A stretch of 64,000 nt of DNA from Xylocopa sonorina (lineage: Eukaryota; Arthropoda; Insecta; Hymenoptera; Apidae), in the NCBI RefSeq assembly GCF_050948175.1, contig NW_027490167.1, positions 682,001 to 746,000 of the forward strand, in the 5' to 3' direction. Below the pieces are notes generated by a model. It saw only the letters and a list, made by a program, of their open reading frames with translations, did not search any database and was not told the origin of the DNA. The position numbers were made by a program, and so were the translations under genes. Shown here in pieces: positions 1 to 8,212 of this stretch. The stretch's first letter is position 1, and each line of letters starts with the position of its first letter.

Positions 1-1
1 C

Positions 2-1918
2 TTAACCAGGGCTCGAGTCACTAAAATAGATCAATATCACCAAATTCAATTACCCATTATCGAACACGAATCTAGAGCCATTGATTACAACATGGTCATC
101 GAATCCTTAAGATCTTTATACGACGTAGTCAACGAACTACAATTGAAAACACTCAGTATCGCGCAAGTTACCTTAGACACTATACGATGGGCACAAATCC
201 AACGCGCATTGCAGGATTTATTCTACGAAACCCCGGTACAAATAACCGTATGCCAAGGGTTAATTCATATTCCTCCGGAAGATAAAAGACTGAAAATCAT
301 ACAAGAATGTCACGACACTCCGACAGGAGGCCACAAGGGCGTGAACAAAACGTACTCGCGAATTAGGGAGAGATATTACTGGCCAAACATGAAACATCAA
401 ATTCAGGACTATATCGGAAAATGCAGAAGTTGCCAATCAGAAAAATTAGTACGCGTAAAAACTAGACAACCATTGACATTAACCGACACACCGGGATGCG
501 CGTTCGATAAAATTTCTATGGACGTCATGGGTCCCCTCCCAACGACTCCTGACGGTTTCACCAACATCCTGACCATACAAGACCTTCTCACTAAATATTC
601 CGTAGCCATTCCATTAAAACACACAACAGCCGTAGATATCGCCGAAGCATTGATAACAGGTTTTATTTGCAAATTCGGATGCCCCAAGGGTATTCTGACA
701 GACCAAGGTGCTAATTTTATTAATAGCCTAATTAAAACAATCGCGATAAAGTTTAGAATCAAGCAGTACAAATCAACAGCCTTTCACCCACAGACGAATG
801 GATCGGTCGAACGTTCGCACCACGTTTTAGCCGAATATCTTAAACATTTTATCAGCGACATCGACGACTGGGAAAAATGGCTCCCGTACGCCATGTTTTC
901 CTACAACACTAGCGTCCACGAAGGAACATTGTACACTCCGCATGAGCTAGTCTTCGGGCGAATAGCCAGAGCACCATCCGATACTCCGTTCCCAGATAAT
1001 ACAGAAAATGAAACATATTCTGATTACCTGATACACTTAAACGAGAAAATAACAACGTCACAAAAGATGGCTAGGGAAAATCTCGACAACGCGAAGCGAA
1101 AAGCGAAATTTTACTACGATAAGAAACTAAACGTTCAGAAATTCGAAAAAGGTCAATGGGTCTTTTTGCTTAGAGAGCCAAGTAAGCATAAATTTCACTC
1201 CCAATACGTAGGCCCATACCGAATCGTCGAAGTCCTGAACGATAACAATGTAAAAATATCAATTAAGGGCCGCTACAAAATTGTACACGCGAATAAACTA
1301 AAGCTATGTAAAAGAATGAGTATGGTTGAAACGAGAGAATCAAAGACTGAAAAGACAGTGAAAAGTTCGATGGAATCAAAAGTGAGTGCGACGAATCCTA
1401 AAGACGATAATAATAGTGGAATTAGTGCCTCAAGTGCCAGGTCAATCAACCCAGGTCACTCCGTAACTACGAAACGAGCCCGCCGCAGTTCATCCGGCGA
1501 GGACATCTCCGAGGGCAAGCCGCCAACCGGCAGAATCACCACGTTCGACTCGTCATCATCCACGCAACTCTCAGACAGGAGATCTTGGCATCGCCAAGAT
1601 TCCTTTTCCAAGGGGGGAGGTGTAACGTCCGCCGAGCCTCACGGCACCTCCCACACCCCCCGGCAGAGCCACACGCACCGCCTGCCGCCATTGCAGAGAC
1701 GAGAACACGAACGCACGGTAACACAGAATGATCGCCGAGCTAAGGCAGCCACCCTCGCACCCAGGAGTTGGACCACATCAACGCGTCACGACGCGTACCC
1801 GTCAAACACCTGGAGCACGAGCGAGCCACAGCCTCCGTACGAGGATCATTCCACATATTACGAAGAGTCGTCCGCCGTTACGCACCCATATGCGTACTTC
1901 ACATATTGTTATAATTAA
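2..1918 (+). CDS. pol: pol polyprotein, C-terminal part (integrase plus U3-encoded tail), partial
   Basis: The open frame enters from the left edge (codons at 2, 5, 8...). The first in-window ATG at 92 is internal, because residues encoded upstream of it align with family A pol. Counting the codon at 2-4 as residue 1, an N-terminal HHCC zinc-binding region comes first. The integrase catalytic triad is D174 (SMDVMGPLP context), D234 (LTDQG) and E270 (NGSVERS), giving the D-x59-D-x35-E spacing seen in family A. A GPY/F-type segment (YVGPYRIVEVL) follows. The frame crosses the PPT and runs 298 nt into the LTR before stopping, ending in HPYAYFTYCYN. It is intact within the window. Integrase would join the element's cDNA ends to host DNA in the nucleus. 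Protease, RT and RNase H lie outside the window. Confidence 0.93.
   Translation, partial: LTRARVTKIDQYHQIQLPIIEHESRAIDYNMVIESLRSLYDVVNELQLKTLSIAQVTLDTIRWAQIQRALQDLFYETPVQITVCQGLIHIPPEDKRLKIIQECHDTPTGGHKGVNKTYSRIRERYYWPNMKHQIQDYIGKCRSCQSEKLVRVKTRQPLTLTDTPGCAFDKISMDVMGPLPTTPDGFTNILTIQDLLTKYSVAIPLKHTTAVDIAEALITGFICKFGCPKGILTDQGANFINSLIKTIAIKFRIKQYKSTAFHPQTNGSVERSHHVLAEYLKHFISDIDDWEKWLPYAMFSYNTSVHEGTLYTPHELVFGRIARAPSDTPFPDNTENETYSDYLIHLNEKITTSQKMARENLDNAKRKAKFYYDKKLNVQKFEKGQWVFLLREPSKHKFHSQYVGPYRIVEVLNDNNVKISIKGRYKIVHANKLKLCKRMSMVETRESKTEKTVKSSMESKVSATNPKDDNNSGISASSARSINPGHSVTTKRARRSSSGEDISEGKPPTGRITTFDSSSSTQLSDRRSWHRQDSFSKGGGVTSAEPHGTSHTPRQSHTHRLPPLQRREHERTVTQNDRRAKAATLAPRSWTTSTRHDAYPSNTWSTSEPQPPYEDHSTYYEESSAVTHPYAYFTYCYN
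1582..1600 (+). other. hairpin just upstream of the PPT (family C)
   Basis: ATCTTGGC-ATC-GCCAAGAT forms an 8-bp perfect stem with a 3-nt loop, ending 9 nt before the PPT. Family A has the same hairpin at the same place with one covarying base pair (T-A here, C-G in A). The changes alter the encoded amino acids (W and Q here, R and R in A), so the stem rather than the protein appears to be conserved. A role in plus-strand priming or RNA structure is inference. Confidence 0.7.
1610..1620 (+). promoter_or_regulatory. polypurine tract (family C)
   Basis: AAGGGGGGAGG lies immediately upstream of the LTR start TGTAACGTCC. This is the expected plus-strand primer for reverse transcription. It is also in frame as K-G-G within the pol ORF. 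Confidence 0.9.
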
Positions 1919-2102
1919 GATTAAGCAAGTCCTAGTCTCTAAAAACACTACACTCTATGTACATACACGACACAACACACACAAGTTAGCATAAGACATC
2001 GCGTGTGTAATTCTAATTTTAAAACGTATTTAATAGAAATAGAGGATAAGCAAAGCGCGCAAGCGAGCGCCCGACGCGCGTGACTCACGCTGAACGCGCG
2101 CG

Positions 2103-2197
2103 CCCCACCTCGACCGTCCATCCCACTCCGCGGGCCGAGCGTCCACCCCACTCTGGCGCCCCACGACTCGCGCGCCTCGCGATCCGAGGAGGTCGCG
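2103..2197 (+). promoter_or_regulatory. LTR conserved box region (CCCCAC repeats plus CCGAGGAGGTCGCG), family C
   Basis: CCCCAC or CCCACTC motifs occur at 2103, 2122, 2146 and 2159, followed by CCGAGGAGGTCGCG at 2184-2197. The same 14-mer, identical, is present in family A (22448-22461) and family B (7694-7707, minus strand), beside similar CCCCAC repeats. Position in the LTR suggests promoter or enhancer function; no binding factor is claimed. Confidence 0.55.
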
Positions 2198-2581
2198 TGC
2201 TCGCGAGTTGAGAGTCAGTTCGAGCCATCCGCTCCAAGCGAGCGGACCTCTCTCAATTCGAATCACTAATCCAAACTCTAATTCTACTATTCCAACTCAA
2301 ACTCAAATTCAACTTAAAATCCAAACTCTAACTCTAATTATATTCTAAATCATCGAATTCTAGAACTTAGTCATCTTTAGCATAGGGAAGTAACAGTGTA
2401 AGCTTAGTTTTATTTTAGAATATACTTTATTTTTACCAGTACTTACAATTCTCGTTATTCGAAACATTCCTTTCTTTTATTATCGTTATAAATCCATTTA
2501 TTCCGAAGTTTTTCACGAGTTCTCGCGCCTTCGTGATCATTCGCTCTGACCTTTAGTCAAACTTGGTAACCGACCAGTTAG

Positions 2582-2684
2582 AGCGGACCGCCGCTTAGCT
2601 GTATCGACCCACAGCGAGACTAAAGCAAGGATCTCTGTCGATTTTCCATATTTCTGGACCGGTAAACTAGAGCGGACCGCCGCT
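2582..2684 (+). other. paired AGCGG/CCGCT hairpins in LTR, family C
   Basis: Two identical 14-nt hairpins, AGCGG-ACCG-CCGCT, lie at 2582-2595 and 2671-2684. The second ends 38 nt before the small-ORF ATG. Family A has the matching pair (AGCG-N6-CGCT) with the same 38-nt spacing, and family B has one copy 37 nt before its ATG. Confidence 0.55.
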
Positions 2685-2722
2685 TAGTGGACCCGTATCT
2701 GGACATTTGGAATCCGACTCGA

Positions 2723-3025
2723 ATGCCTCGTTCCGGTACACACAAACGAACTCGTCGCGCGGGAAGGAAAAACTTCATACGTTCATTGGTGCGCGAATAC
2801 ATTGGTGCAACAGTCACCTCGTACATACATCTCTGCACCGTCTCTCCTTCCGCTGCACACCGGCCGCACAGCCGTCCAGCATCGCCGCATCCATCGCCGA
2901 TCCGCATTCGAGAGCAGCCTACCTGGGTACTCGTTCCGCTGACGATTCCGCCTCGCAGTCCGTACGCTGGTTCCATACCCCAGGACGATCCGCGCCGACG
3001 ACGATACCTGGAAGAAGGGTATTAA
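2723..3025 (+). CDS. LTR-encoded small ORF (family C), function unknown
   Basis: This 100-codon ORF lies inside the LTR and starts with an ATG that aligns exactly with the ATG of the family A ORF; both put RTRRAGRK at residues 9-16. The N-terminus is arginine-rich and the C-terminal third is proline-rich, with a conserved run: PTW.LVP, then SPY, then DDPRRRRYLE. Codon comparison with A over the DPRR..YLE stretch shows mostly synonymous changes (Pro and Arg third positions), which favours selection on protein. A consensus splice donor follows 27 nt after the stop. I do not recognise the family. An arginine-rich nucleic-acid-binding or nuclear-targeting peptide is only a guess. The open frame extends a little upstream, but the shared ATG is the best start. 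Confidence 0.55.
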   Translation: MPRSGTHKRTRRAGRKNFIRSLVREYIGATVTSYIHLCTVSPSAAHRPHSRPASPHPSPIRIREQPTWVLVPLTIPPRSPYAGSIPQDDPRRRRYLEEGY

Positions 3026-3050
3026 ACATTAGCAACAATCAAGAATTCAA

Positions 3051-3059
3051 AGGTAAGCG
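3051..3059 (+). promoter_or_regulatory. splice donor consensus in LTR (family C)
   Basis: AG|GTAAGCG, with GT at 3053-3054, lies 158 nt before the LTR end and just after the small ORF. A consensus donor occupies the corresponding place in families A and B. The matching acceptor was not identified. Confidence 0.5.
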
Positions 3060-3211
3060 AATATTTTCTTATCCGCGTCCGTGGCTTCCTCGATCCGTGT
3101 TTCGCGAGTCAAAAAGAACCCGGTCTTCGACGCAATTGTGCGAGCCGAAACCGTTCGAGGCTGCGTGTCGCTCCGGCCAACGGTTAGTTTTCCGCGACCC
3201 GAGACGTGACA

Positions 3212-6200
3212 GTAAGATATTATATGATTTGCGAAGTGTTATGTATTCCTCGTCTACAATTCAAATGAATGTAAATGCGACACTTCCTTGCAAGGAAATA
3301 GCGTTTGCAGATGTCTACGTATCGTAGCAATAGAGTTCAAATGCTTCTTAAAACGAGATATTGGATCTCATATCTATGTTTCATGATAAGATATAATATT
3401 CATTGCGAAGTGTTATACATTCCTCGTCTACGATTCAAATGAAAGTAAATGCGACACTTCCTTGAAGGAAATAGCGTTTGCAGATGTCTACGTATCGTAG
3501 CAATAGAGTTCATATGATTCTTAAAACGCGATATCGCATCTCATTTCTATGTTTCATGGTAAGATATAACATGATTTGCGAAGTGTTATGTATTCCTCGT
3601 CCACACTTCAAATGAATGTGAATGCTATACTTCCTCGCTAGGAAATAGCGTTTGCAGATGTCTACGTATCGTAGCAATAGCCTTCTAATGCTTCTTAAAA
3701 CGCGATATCGCATCTCATTTCTATGTTTCATGGTAAGATATGATATGATTTGCGAAGTGTCATGTATTCCTCGCCTACACTTCAAATGAATGTAAATGCG
3801 ACACTTCCTTGTTAGGAAATAGCGTCTGCAGATGTCTAGGTATCGTAGCAATAGAGTTCTTATAATTCTTAAAACGCGATATCGCATCTCATTTCTATGT
3901 TTCATGGTAAGATACAATATGATTTGCGAAGTGTTATGTATTCCTCGACTACACATCGAATGAATGTAAATGCGACACTTCCTTGCAAGGAAATAGCGTT
4001 TGCAGATGTCTACCTATCGTAGCAGTAGAGTTCTAATGCTTCTTAAAACGCGATATCGCATCTCATTTCTATGTTTCATGGTAAGATATTATATGATTTG
4101 CGAAGTGTTATGTATTCCTCGTCTACACTTCAAATGAATGTAAATGCGACACTTCCTTGCAAGGAAATAGCGTTTGCAGATGTCTACGTATCGTAGCAAT
4201 AGAGTTCAAATGCTTCTTAAAACGAGATATTGGATCTCATATCTATGTTTCATGATAAGATATAATATTCATTGCGAAGTGTTATACACTCCTCGTCTAC
4301 GATTCAAATGAAAGTAAATGCGACACTTCCTTGAAGGAAATAGCGTTTGCAGATGTCTACGTATCGTAGCAATAGCCTTCCAATGCTTCTTAAAACGCGA
4401 TATCGCATCTCATTTCTATGTTTCATGGTAAGATATGATATGATTTGCGAAGTGTCATGTATTCCTCGTCTACACTTCAAATGAATGTAAATGCGACACT
4501 TCCTTGTTAGGAAATAGCGTCTGCAGATGTCTAGGTACCGTAGCAATAGAGTTCTTATAATTCTTAAAACGCGATATCGCATCTCATTTCTATGTTTCAT
4601 GGTAAGATACAATATGATTTGCGAAGTGTTATGTATTCCTCGACTACACATCAAATGAATGTAAATGCGACACTTCCTTGCAAGGAAATAGCGTTTGCAG
4701 ATGTCTAGGTATCGTAGCAATAGAGTTCTTATGATTCTTAAAACGCGATATCGCATCTCATTTCTATGTTTCATGGTAAGATACAATATGATTGCGAAGT
4801 GTTATGTATTCCTCCTCTACACTTCAAATGAATGTAAATGCGACACTTCCTTGCTAGGAAATAGCGTTTGCAGATGTCTACGTATCGTAGCAATAGCCTT
4901 CTAATGCTTCTTAAAATGCGATATCGCATCTCATTTCTACGTTTCATGGTAAGATATAATATGATTTGCGAAGTGTCATGTATTCCTCGTCTACTATTCA
5001 AATGAGTGTAAATGCGACACTTCCTAGCAAGGAAATAGCTTTTGCAGATGTCTACGTATCGTAGCTATAGATTTCTAATGCTTCTTAAAACGCGATATCG
5101 CATCTCATTTCTATGTTTCATGGTAAGATGTAATACGATTTGGGAAGTGTTATGTATTCCTCCTCTACACTTCAAATGAATGTAAATGCGACACTTCCTT
5201 GCTAGGAAATAGCGTCTGCAGATGTCTAGGTATCGTAGCGATAGAGTTCTAATGCTTCTTAAAACGCGACATCGCATCTCATTTCTATGTTTCATGGTAA
5301 GATATAATATGATTTGCGAAGTGTTATGTATTCCTCGTCTACACTTCAAATGAATGTAAATGCGACACTTCCTTGCAAGGAAATAGCGTCTGCAGATGTC
5401 TAGGTATCGTAGCAATAGGTTTCTAATGCTTCTTAAAACGCGATATCGCATCTCATTTCTATGTGTCATGGTAAGATATAACATGATTTGCGAAGTGTTA
5501 TGTATTCCTCGTCTACACTTCAAATGAATGTAAATGCGACACTTCCTCGCTAGGAAATTGCGTTTGCAGATGTCTACGTATCGTAGCAATAGAGATCATA
5601 TGATTCTTAAAACGCGATATCGCATCTCATTTCTATGTTTCATGGTAAGATATGATATGATTTGCGAAGTGTCATGTATTCCTCGTCTACACTTCAAATG
5701 AATGTAAATGCGACACTTCCTTGTTAGGAAATAGCGTCTGCAGATGTCTAGGTATCGTAGCAATAGAGTTCTTATGATTCTTAAAACGCGATATCGCATC
5801 TCATTTCTATGTTTCATTGTAAGATATTATATGATTTGCGAAGTGTTATGTATTCCTCGTCTACAATTCAAATGAATGTAAATGCGACACTTCCTTGCAA
5901 GGAAATAGCGTTTGCAGATGTCTACGTATCGTAGCAATAGAGTTCAAATGCTTCTTAAAACGAGATATTGGATCTCATATCTATGTTTCATGATAAGATA
6001 TAATATTCATTGCGAAGTGTTATACATTCCTCGTCTACGATTCAAATGAAAGTAAATGCGACACTTCCTTGAAGGAAATAGCGTTTGCAGATGTCTACGT
6101 ATCGTAGCAATAGAGTTCATATGATTCTTAAAACGCGATATCGCATCTCATTTCTATGTTTCATGGTAAGATATAACATGATTTGCGAAGTGTTATGTAT

Positions 6201-6237
6201 TCCTCGTCCACACTTCAAATGAATGTGAACGCTATAC
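3212..6237. repeat. 174-bp satellite array, block 1 (about 17 monomers)
   Basis: Tandem monomers of 174 bp; for example GCGAAGTG recurs at 3578, 3752, 3926 and 4100, exactly 174 apart. A divergent monomer type (GAGATATTGGATCTC, ATTCATTGCG, one base shorter in CCTTGAAGG) recurs near 3355, 4224 and 5962, giving an 869-bp five-monomer higher-order unit and a 1738-bp double. The block starts directly at the family C LTR end and is interrupted at 6237 by element B. No gene is supported; the open frames on the minus strand are a by-product of the 58-codon period. Confidence 0.97.
6234..6237 (+). repeat. target site duplication ATAC (left of element B)
   Basis: ATAC at 6234-6237 is repeated at 8213-8216. 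Removing element B plus one copy restores the satellite sequence GCTATACTTCCTCG, which is found intact elsewhere (for example near 3630). Confidence 0.88.
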
Positions 6238-6797
6238 TGTTACGTCAGTTCTGAAATAGATTGGCACGGTACGTCCTCGACAGCCAGGTAAGCGCGACCC
6301 TTCAATTTGCTTTTGAGTAATCTACTGAAAGTTCGTTCGCAACCCCCAGGTATGAGCTCGTAGGCTCGTTTGCACGCTCGCGTAAACTGTAAAACTGGCA
6401 TATTATGCCCGTCATATTGAGGTACGGCCTCGAGAGCTTGTTTTAACGATAGCTCGTCGTGATGCGCATTTACGGTTTCTGGCGTTTGATTTCGCGACGA
6501 AGGGGACCCGCTTGGGTGATGAAAATCGAGGGGCACTGTTTCCTGTCGCGGTGTATCTTGACTACGGCGTAAGGCCTCTAATTCGCGACGTAGTTGCTCG
6601 ATCTGTTGTAACAGAGCGATATTATTATCGGCGGCTCTACTTGTGTCGGCGGTATCGGATGTACGCGCTGCGTTATCGTGAACGGAGTCCTGGAATTCTA
6701 AAGCTCGAGTTGCGCGTTTGTCGCGATCACTATCTATCGAGGTCGTGGCGGCTCGCGGCGGCTGATGTCGCGTCTTAGTCGGCGTTCGCGTCGCCAT
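6238..6797 (-). pseudogene. gag: gag, N-terminal fragment (family B)
   Basis: Reads from ATG at 6797 (context AAGCCATGGCG) for 185 codons and ends at a TAA created by the terminal inverted repeat. It is homologous to family A Gag: MATRTPTKTR at the start, the DRDKRATRALEFQD block, ELSLKQALEAVPQYDG in the middle, and GRAYLAVEDVPCQSISELT at the cut. The corresponding full protein in family A is 443 aa with two CCHC knuckles, all of which is missing here. It is a truncated capsid-type fragment, unlikely to assemble on its own. Confidence 0.85.
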
Positions 6798-6848
6798 GGC
6801 TTAAACGTATCCTTTACACAGCAGAATTTCCGGAAGTGATACGCGCAA

Positions 6849-6866
6849 ATCCCACCGCTGTCACCA
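6849..6866 (-). promoter_or_regulatory. primer binding site (family B)
   Basis: Minus-strand TGGTGACAGCGGTGGGAT lies 8 nt after the LTR end. It is identical to the 18-nt PBS of family A. Its complement ends in ...CACCA as a tRNA 3' end would; the pattern resembles a tRNA-Leu 3' end from memory, tentatively. Confidence 0.8.
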
Positions 6867-7024
6867 GAAATTCGTGTCACGTCACGGGTCCGGAAAATTG
6901 CAGGATTAACCGCGGGTAACACGTAGCCGATACTCCGAAAGTTCCGCACGATTGCGGTGGACGCTCGGTTCGAATGGGACGCGAAAACGTATCAAGACGC
7001 GAACACGGTGAGTAGAACGTCACT

Positions 7025-7033
7025 CACTTACCT
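7025..7033 (-). promoter_or_regulatory. splice donor consensus in LTR (family B)
   Basis: Minus-strand AG|GTAAGTG, with G of GT at 7031. The TAA stop of the small ORF lies inside the donor, so splicing here would remove the stop and extend the ORF into a downstream exon. It lies 156 nt from the LTR end (158 in C, 139 in A). Confidence 0.5.
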
Positions 7034-7273
7034 TGAGCTGTCTTGCCTTGTTTCTAATTGCGTATCTCGTTGCAGGTAATGGAGGCGCCTTGGATCGCTG
7101 AACGGGATTATCCCTGGATACGGGCTGATTGACGGCAAGGAAATCGGCACCAGCTTCCAAGTCGGCCGGGGCTGTCGTACGGTCGACTCAGGTTGTCCAG
7201 GAGCAGGCGTCGCGTCGCTGTGACACTGGAGGTTCTCCTTACAGAAGTAAGTTCTCTTGGCACCGGATGGCAT
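7028..7273 (-). CDS. LTR-encoded small ORF (family B), function unknown
   Basis: An 81-codon ATG ORF is homologous to the LTR ORFs of families A and C. The start MPSGAKRT matches the family C start (MPRSGTHKRT), and the C-terminal part PTWKLVP, SPY, IIP, DPRRLHYLQ aligns without gaps to both. The arginine-rich segment that follows in A and C is not preserved, and roughly 20-30 residues are missing from the middle, so this copy may be decayed or a natural variant. The minus-strand AGCG...CGCT hairpin ends 37 nt before the ATG. Function unknown. Confidence 0.5.
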   Translation of the reverse strand: MPSGAKRTYFCKENLQCHSDATPAPGQPESTVRQPRPTWKLVPISLPSISPYPGIIPFSDPRRLHYLQRDTQLETRQDSSR

Positions 7274-7310
7274 GCGTGTCGGCTTCCTTGAAGCTGGATA
7301 CGGCTTGCTA

Positions 7311-7324
7311 AGCGGCGGTGCGCT
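7311..7324 (-). other. AGCG...CGCT hairpin in LTR, family B
   Basis: Minus-strand AGCG-CACCGC-CGCT lies 37 nt upstream of the small-ORF ATG, matching the hairpins placed 38 nt upstream in A and C. Only one copy was seen here, against two in the other families. Confidence 0.5.
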
Positions 7325-7693
7325 CAGAGTTTCAACTATCCGTGAACCTTGATCGCGAAAAACTCGTATGAAACCGCAAATAAATGAATTTAGAACTTAA
7401 GGGATTTGTAGAGAATTAAAGCACTGATTGACTAAATAAATGAATATATTCTAGAGTAAATCCTAAGCTTACACATTAACTGTCCCTATTCTAATTTAAA
7501 GTAAACGTTGATTATTAAAGATAAAACTAAGTCTTGGAAGATTAGAACTGGTATTGGAATTTGCAAATGGAATTAGAATGAGAACACTCCCAAGTGGAGC
7601 GGAGAAAAGCCTAAGGCAGAAGTGACTTGAGGTATCCAAATTGATTAGTCTCGGTCGCCGGCTACGACGATTCTGATCTTCCAGGCGCGCGTC

Positions 7694-7789
7694 CGCGACC
7701 TCCTCGGGTCGCGCGGCGCGCGTATCGCTCGGGCCCCGCGGTGGGGCGGACGGTCGGAGAAGGGAGACCGCTCGTCCCGCGTAGTGGGG
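7694..7789 (-). promoter_or_regulatory. LTR conserved box region, family B
   Basis: The minus strand carries CCCCAC motifs (7784-7789 and 7741-7746) followed by CCGAGGAGGTCGCG (7694-7707), the 14-mer shared identically with families A and C. Confidence 0.55.
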
Positions 7790-7923
7790 CGGTCCGCGGA
7801 ACGCGCGAGCCGCGCGCGTCGGGCGCTCGCTTGCGCATCGCATTTAATCTATCTTAAGACTATTTGTTCTGTTGTTCCTGTATGTACATTCGTCTGTAGT
7901 GTACTTAATCTAGAGGGATGAAC

Positions 7924-8212
7924 TTAAGAATAAATGCTCGCGAAGTATGAGTAGCGTTCGTGAGTTGTATGAAGCTGGTCATCGGACTTGACGTGGTGGG
8001 TTCTCAGGTCTCGTTGTCTACGTGGGAGGTTAAGCGGCTGGCTTCTGGAAAGTCCGCGTTCGGCTGCCTTGGCTCGGCTGATGGACGTGTTGTCGTACTG
8101 TAACGGGACTTGTTCGGTGCGGCTGAATGCAGCTGGATATGCATCGATCGAGGGCCTCGTCGGGAGCTGGGGATGATGCTGGAAGGCGGCAGGCGGAACG
8201 CCTGACGTAACA
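7924..8212 (-). pseudogene. U3-encoded Pol C-terminal tail frame (family B, no pol upstream)
   Basis: Starting in the frame that pol uses in families A and C (the second LTR base begins a codon), the U3 region stays open for 96 codons to a TAA at 7924-7926. It ends in ERYSYFASIYS, resembling the QPYAYFSYTRF and HPYAYFTYCYN ends of the other families. Here it sits in a 5' LTR with no pol in front, so it is not expressed; it records the coding constraint on U3. Confidence 0.6.

Larger units (their letters stand above)
1..3211 (+). mobile_element. Ty3/Gypsy LTR retrotransposon, family C, 3' portion
   Basis: This is the 3' part of a Gypsy-type element whose 5' end lies left of the window. What is present is the integrase end of pol, a pre-PPT hairpin, a polypurine tract and a complete 3' LTR. 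The element ends in GACGTGACA at 3211 and passes directly into satellite (GTAAGATATT). The expected 4-bp target duplication would be GTAA (3212-3215), but its left partner is outside the window. It is related to family A further right, with the same gene order and clearly homologous integrase, but the LTR (1591 bp) is diverged enough to be a separate family. Superfamily assignment is firm; the family label is mine. Confidence 0.93.
1621..3211 (+). repeat. 3' LTR of family C element (1591 bp)
   Basis: The LTR starts TGTAACGTCC right after the PPT and ends GACGTGACA before satellite DNA. Its termini form an inverted repeat (TGTAACGTC versus TGTCACGTC on the opposite strand). It holds the pol C-terminal tail (1621-1918), repeated CCCCAC motifs (2103-2164), the CCGAGGAGGTCGCG box (2184-2197), two AGCGG/CCGCT hairpins, a small ORF (2723-3025) and a splice-donor consensus (3053). 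The 5' LTR is outside the window, so divergence between the two LTRs cannot be assessed. Confidence 0.92.
6238..8212 (-). mobile_element. truncated Gypsy element, family B (LTR - PBS - partial gag) with 11-bp terminal inverted repeats
   Basis: A 1975-bp insertion on the minus strand consists of one full LTR (6875-8212), a PBS, and the first 180 or so codons of gag, then stops abruptly. Its two ends are perfect inverted copies of TGTTACGTCAG (6238-6248 and 8202-8212), and it has a 4-bp target duplication (ATAC). It therefore looks like a unit integrated as such, not a copy later eroded by satellite turnover. It lacks the rest of gag, all of pol and a second LTR, so it can only be mobilised in trans. 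It is related to, but distinct from, families A and C. Confidence 0.85.
6875..8212 (-). repeat. LTR of family B (1338 bp, 5' LTR position)
   Basis: On the minus strand it starts TGTTACGTCAGGCG and ends CGTGACGTGACA before the PBS. It carries, in order, an open frame matching the pol U3 tail, CCCCAC motifs and the CCGAGGAGGTCGCG box, one AGCG...CGCT hairpin, a small ORF and a splice donor. This is the same arrangement as families A and C despite extensive sequence divergence. Confidence 0.88.

Noticed and set aside
3212..6237. CENP-B box in the satellite
   Set aside because: The consensus monomer contains no CGGG core and nothing resembling the 17-bp box on either strand.
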